DNA of 8,698 bases. Source: Gemmatimonadota bacterium. Its GTDB lineage: Bacteria; Gemmatimonadota; Gemmatimonadetes; Gemmatimonadales; GWC2-71-9. Below are positions 5,825 to 8,698 of this stretch, piece after piece. A program made the translations under genes and the position numbers. The DNA lies in NCBI GenBank assembly GCA_029862935.1, contig JAOTWK010000128.1, forward strand, positions 1-8,698, given 5' to 3'. The notes beneath the pieces were generated by a model that saw nothing but the letters and a program-made list of their open reading frames with translations, was not told the origin of the DNA and did no database searches. Positions within the stretch are counted from its first letter, which is position 1. Each line of letters opens with the position of its first letter.

Positions 5825-8698
5825 TCAGTCGCCGATTTGTGCGGCGAGCTCCGCAATCGCCGTGCGAATCCGATCGAGATCGGTGCGCAGTTCCTGATAG
5901 CGCAACTTGGCGTCGTTCCCAATCTTCTGGTCCGCACGGTCAATCATGCTCGAGAGGTACTCCAATTGGCTTTCGAGCATGGGCTGCGGGTACCTGATGT
6001 CTTGCCGCGTCATCAGCTGCGCTTCCAACTCCTCGAGCTGTCTCACCGCGCGGCCTCCCGCTCGAGGCGCCCGCTGTTTGAGCTCCTCCAGGCGATGGCG
6101 GGCAGCCCGGGCCCCTGTGATGGCATCGCGAACCTCGATGCCGAACGTGTATTGCTCCATCAGATCCGACTGGCTCACCCCGTCCGCGGCCGTGCGCGGA
6201 TCGATCAAGACGGTGAGTGGCCCCTGCTCGACCCAGTCGCCGGCGCGGAGCCGCACCTCGTACTGCCCTGGCGGAACCATCGGTCCGGACCCGCTCGACC
6301 GTTGCGTGCGAGGGTTGATGGAGCCTTCGGCCCGCAGATCCCACACGAACCGGTGGACGCCGGGACTGGTCGTGAGTCTCGTGCTGTGTCTCGCCCGCGT
6401 GGCGGGACCACCCATGCCTCGAGCGGCGGTCGGCGGCCCGAGTTGGTGGCCACTGGTGAACGCCCGGATGACGGCGCCGCCAGCATCCAAGATCTCGAGG
6501 GTCAGACCCTCGACCGGCTCACGTGCCAGATAGTAGTCGATAGCGGCCCCCTGCGGCGGGTATTGGGGGTCTGCCGGCGATCGCGTGGCCCACGAGTAGC
6601 GCAACCGGTACGCGTTGCGCGGTGCGAACAGCGCGTACGGCCGGTTCGTGACCTGTGGCGTCAGCTGATGGAGCGGCGTCAGGTTGTCCATGATCCAGAA
6701 CGACCGGCCCATCGTGGAAATCACGAGGTCCTTGCGGTAAACCTTAAGGTCGGTGACTGGCGTGACGGGCAAGTTCTGCTGGAACGACTGCCACGAGGCC
6801 CCGTCATCGAACGAAATGAAGACCCCGAACTCCGTGCCGGCGTACAGCAGTCCCTCGCGATCGGGATCCTCCCGCACCACTCTCGTGGGGGAGTCCATGG
6901 GGATCCCGTTTGTACCGGTGGTGAGCCGCGTCCAGGACTGTCCATAATCGGTGGTACGATAGATGTACGGCTGCCAGTCCCCCAACAGGTAGCGATAGAC
7001 CGCGGCGTATGCTTTGCCCGGTCGGTGCGGTGAGGGATCGATGTGCTGGACCCGTCCGTTTGGAGGCAGGTCGGCTGGTGTCACGTTGTCCCATGTCTTG
7101 CCGCCATCCCGCGTCACGTGAATCGGTCCGTCATTGGCCCCCACCCAGATGAGACCTGGCTCAAGAGGCGATTCCTCGACCGCATAGATCGTAGAGTAGA
7201 ATTCCTCTCCCGTAATGTCGCGGTTGATCGGACCACCCGAGACGACCTGCTTGTCGGGCTCGAACGCGGTGAGATCAGGTGAGATGGTCTCCCAGGTCAC
7301 GCCTTCGTCTCGGGTAACGTGGAGGAACTGCGACGCGTGGTACACCACATCGGGATCGTGTGGTGATATCTCGATGGGCGAGACTCGCTGGAACCGGTAG
7401 CGCAAGTCACGAGGATTGTGCCCGTACATGTTGGCGGCGCCCACGTAGTACTGCTTTTCCTGCCCGGTCCGCTTGCTGTAGCGACCGAATCGTCCCTTGC
7501 AGTTGGCATACACGATGTCGGCGTTGCCTGGTTTCGGAACCGCCGGGCCCGTCTCGCAGCCTCCGATCGACAGCCAGTGGCTCGTGCCACCTCTTGTCGC
7601 GGGATAGGGAGGCAGGCTTGGGACGGCTATCGTCGAGTTGTCCTGCTGGCCCGCGTACAGCCAGTAGGGGAACTGGTCATCGATGTCTACTTGGTACAGT
7701 TCGGCAGTCGGTTGGTTGCTCTGCGACGACCACGTGACGCCACCGTTCAACGTGACGTTGACACCACCGTCGTTGGATTGAATAAACAGGTTCGGGTCCT
7801 TGGGATTGATCCACATGTCGTGGTTGTCTCCGTGCGGTGTCGAGCGCCGCTCGAAGGACTGTCCGCCATTCTCGGACCTGAAGAAGCCTTCGTTGTTGAT
7901 GTAGACCATGTCCGCATCGCTGGGGGCCGCGTCCACATTCGTGTAATAGAACGGCCGGTTGAGAATGCCGCGCTGCGTGCTGATGAGGCGAAAACTCTCC
8001 CCGCGGTCGTCGGAGCGGTACAACCCTCCGCTGGGCTCGGCCTCCATCAAAACGTACAGTCGATTGGGAGCGGCGGCCGACACGGCAAGATCGCTCTTGC
8101 CGATCAACTCGGCGGGCAACCCGTTCACGAGCTTGCGCCACGTTTCCCCGCCGTCGGACGACTTGTAGATGCCTCCTTCGCGAGCGCCGCTGATGATGGT
8201 CCACGGCTTGCGTTCCGCCCGCCACATTGCCGCGTAGATCTCCCTCGGGTTGTCGGGAGCGAATTCGAGATCCACGGCGCCGGTGGAGTCGGAAACGAAC
8301 AACACGCGGTCCCAGTGCCGTCCCGCATCCAATGATCGATAGACGCCCCGCTCCGGACTCGGGCCGAAGGCGTGCCCGATGGCAGCCACATACACGATGT
8401 TCGGGTCATTGGGGTGGATCAGCACTGCGCCAATCTGGCCCACGTCGCGGAGCCCGATGAACGACCAGGTCTCTCCCGCGTCGGACGATCGGTACACCCC
8501 GCGACCGGCAATGACGTTGCTGCGAATGCCGTCGGATCCGGTGCCGACGTAGACCACGTTGGGATCGGAATTGGCGACGCGGATCGCGCCGATCGAGCCG
8601 GTCTGGAAATACCCATCCGAGACGTTGCGCCAGACTTGTCCGTAATCGGTCGTCTTCCAGACGCCACCGCCGGTCGCGCCCATGTAGAACGTTTCCGG
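5825..8698 (-). CDS. Large Asp-box (BNR/sortilin VPS10-like) beta-propeller protein, N-terminus outside window
   Basis: Frame open to the right edge: 957 residues are visible and the true start, probably with a signal peptide, lies beyond 8698. The first residues PETFYMGATGGGVWKTT are mid-protein, so the Met at 8683 is not a start. Counting from that Met, Asp-boxes of the form S/T-x-D-x-G-x-x-W/F occur near 11, 66, 117, 175, 224, 270, 311, 457, 524, 577 and 624, many preceded by a GVYRS-like strand, with DPNVVYVG-type strands between. This indicates one or two beta-propellers (to about 665). An Ig-like region follows (about 715-830, with FVWDLRAEG and PPGQYEVRLRAGDW), then a charged helical C-terminus (about 838-950). 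Such proteins are abundant and exported in Gemmatimonadota and Acidobacteriota. They are often called sialidase or glycosyl hydrolase, but no catalytic residues are evident, so the function is open. No C-terminal sorting domain is seen. Confidence 0.93.
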   Translation of the reverse strand, partial: PETFYMGATGGGVWKTTDYGQVWRNVSDGYFQTGSIGAIRVANSDPNVVYVGTGSDGIRSNVIAGRGVYRSSDAGETWSFIGLRDVGQIGAVLIHPNDPNIVYVAAIGHAFGPSPERGVYRSLDAGRHWDRVLFVSDSTGAVDLEFAPDNPREIYAAMWRAERKPWTIISGAREGGIYKSSDGGETWRKLVNGLPAELIGKSDLAVSAAAPNRLYVLMEAEPSGGLYRSDDRGESFRLISTQRGILNRPFYYTNVDAAPSDADMVYINNEGFFRSENGGQSFERRSTPHGDNHDMWINPKDPNLFIQSNDGGVNVTLNGGVTWSSQSNQPTAELYQVDIDDQFPYWLYAGQQDNSTIAVPSLPPYPATRGGTSHWLSIGGCETGPAVPKPGNADIVYANCKGRFGRYSKRTGQEKQYYVGAANMYGHNPRDLRYRFQRVSPIEISPHDPDVVYHASQFLHVTRDEGVTWETISPDLTAFEPDKQVVSGGPINRDITGEEFYSTIYAVEESPLEPGLIWVGANDGPIHVTRDGGKTWDNVTPADLPPNGRVQHIDPSPHRPGKAYAAVYRYLLGDWQPYIYRTTDYGQSWTRLTTGTNGIPMDSPTRVVREDPDREGLLYAGTEFGVFISFDDGASWQSFQQNLPVTPVTDLKVYRKDLVISTMGRSFWIMDNLTPLHQLTPQVTNRPYALFAPRNAYRLRYSWATRSPADPQYPPQGAAIDYYLAREPVEGLTLEILDAGGAVIRAFTSGHQLGPPTAARGMGGPATRARHSTRLTTSPGVHRFVWDLRAEGSINPRTQRSSGSGPMVPPGQYEVRLRAGDWVEQGPLTVLIDPRTAADGVSQSDLMEQYTFGIEVRDAITGARAARHRLEELKQRAPRAGGRAVRQLEELEAQLMTRQDIRYPQPMLESQLEYLSSMIDRADQKIGNDAKLRYQELRTDLDRIRTAIAELAAQIGD

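Noticed and set aside
5798..7033. Plus-strand open frame of 411 codons opposite the Asp-box protein
   Set aside because: It lacks any recognisable motif, begins within the terminator arm, and lies opposite a protein with eleven clear Asp-boxes. It is a high-GC antisense shadow.
7418..8335. Plus-strand open frame of 305 codons opposite the Asp-box protein
   Set aside because: Shadow frame: its composition is rich in Arg, Val and Gly, it has no motif, and the opposite strand is clearly coding.
1..8698. CRISPR arrays, tRNA or rRNA genes, insertion sequences, direct repeats at DNA level
   Set aside because: I looked on both strands and saw no repeat-spacer pattern, no tRNA-like cloverleaf, no transposase frame and no terminal repeats. 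The Asp-box repetition is at protein level only.

Overview
The window is high-GC bacterial DNA, densely coding, with short gaps and overlaps between genes. Nothing in it fixes the taxon. The large Asp-box (BNR/sortilin-like) protein on the minus strand is of a kind common in Gemmatimonadota and Acidobacteriota, and Gemmatimonadota is my best guess. This is an inference from gene content only.

Layout. Positions 1-5737 hold seven plus-strand genes that look like one operon. In order they are: the C-terminal half of a bis-MGD molybdopterin oxidoreductase catalytic subunit, whose 5' end lies outside the window; a TorD-family maturation chaperone; a DsrE2-type sulfurtransferase; a TusA-like sulfur carrier; an ETHE1-type MBL-fold persulfide dioxygenase; a two-domain rhodanese with one active and one Cys-less domain; and a secreted protein of unknown function. 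Gaps between these genes run from 27 nt down to overlaps of 4 and 20 nt. A perfect 13-bp hairpin at 5769-5800 separates the operon from a convergent minus-strand gene (5825-8698). That gene encodes a large extracytoplasmic beta-propeller protein with at least eleven Asp-boxes, and its N-terminus runs off the right edge.

How the genes may work together. DsrE2, TusA and rhodanese are known to pass sulfane sulfur from Cys to Cys, and an ETHE1-type dioxygenase oxidises a low-molecular-weight persulfide to sulfite. Placed directly behind a molybdoenzyme and its chaperone, they suggest a cytoplasmic sulfane-sulfur pathway in which the molybdoenzyme handles an inorganic sulfur compound, for example sulfite oxidation or polysulfide/thiosulfate reduction. 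A second reading is that the sulfur-relay proteins supply sulfur for the Mo cofactor.

The most notable point is the dioxygenase plus tandem-rhodanese pair. Its domain order (MBL dioxygenase, Cys-less rhodanese, active rhodanese) matches the single-chain CstB of Staphylococcus aureus, here split into two genes that overlap by ATGA. DsrE2 and TusA likewise resemble separated parts of the multidomain CstA. The substrate of the molybdoenzyme cannot be settled here, because its Fe-S and active-site N-terminal half and any electron-transfer subunits are outside the window.
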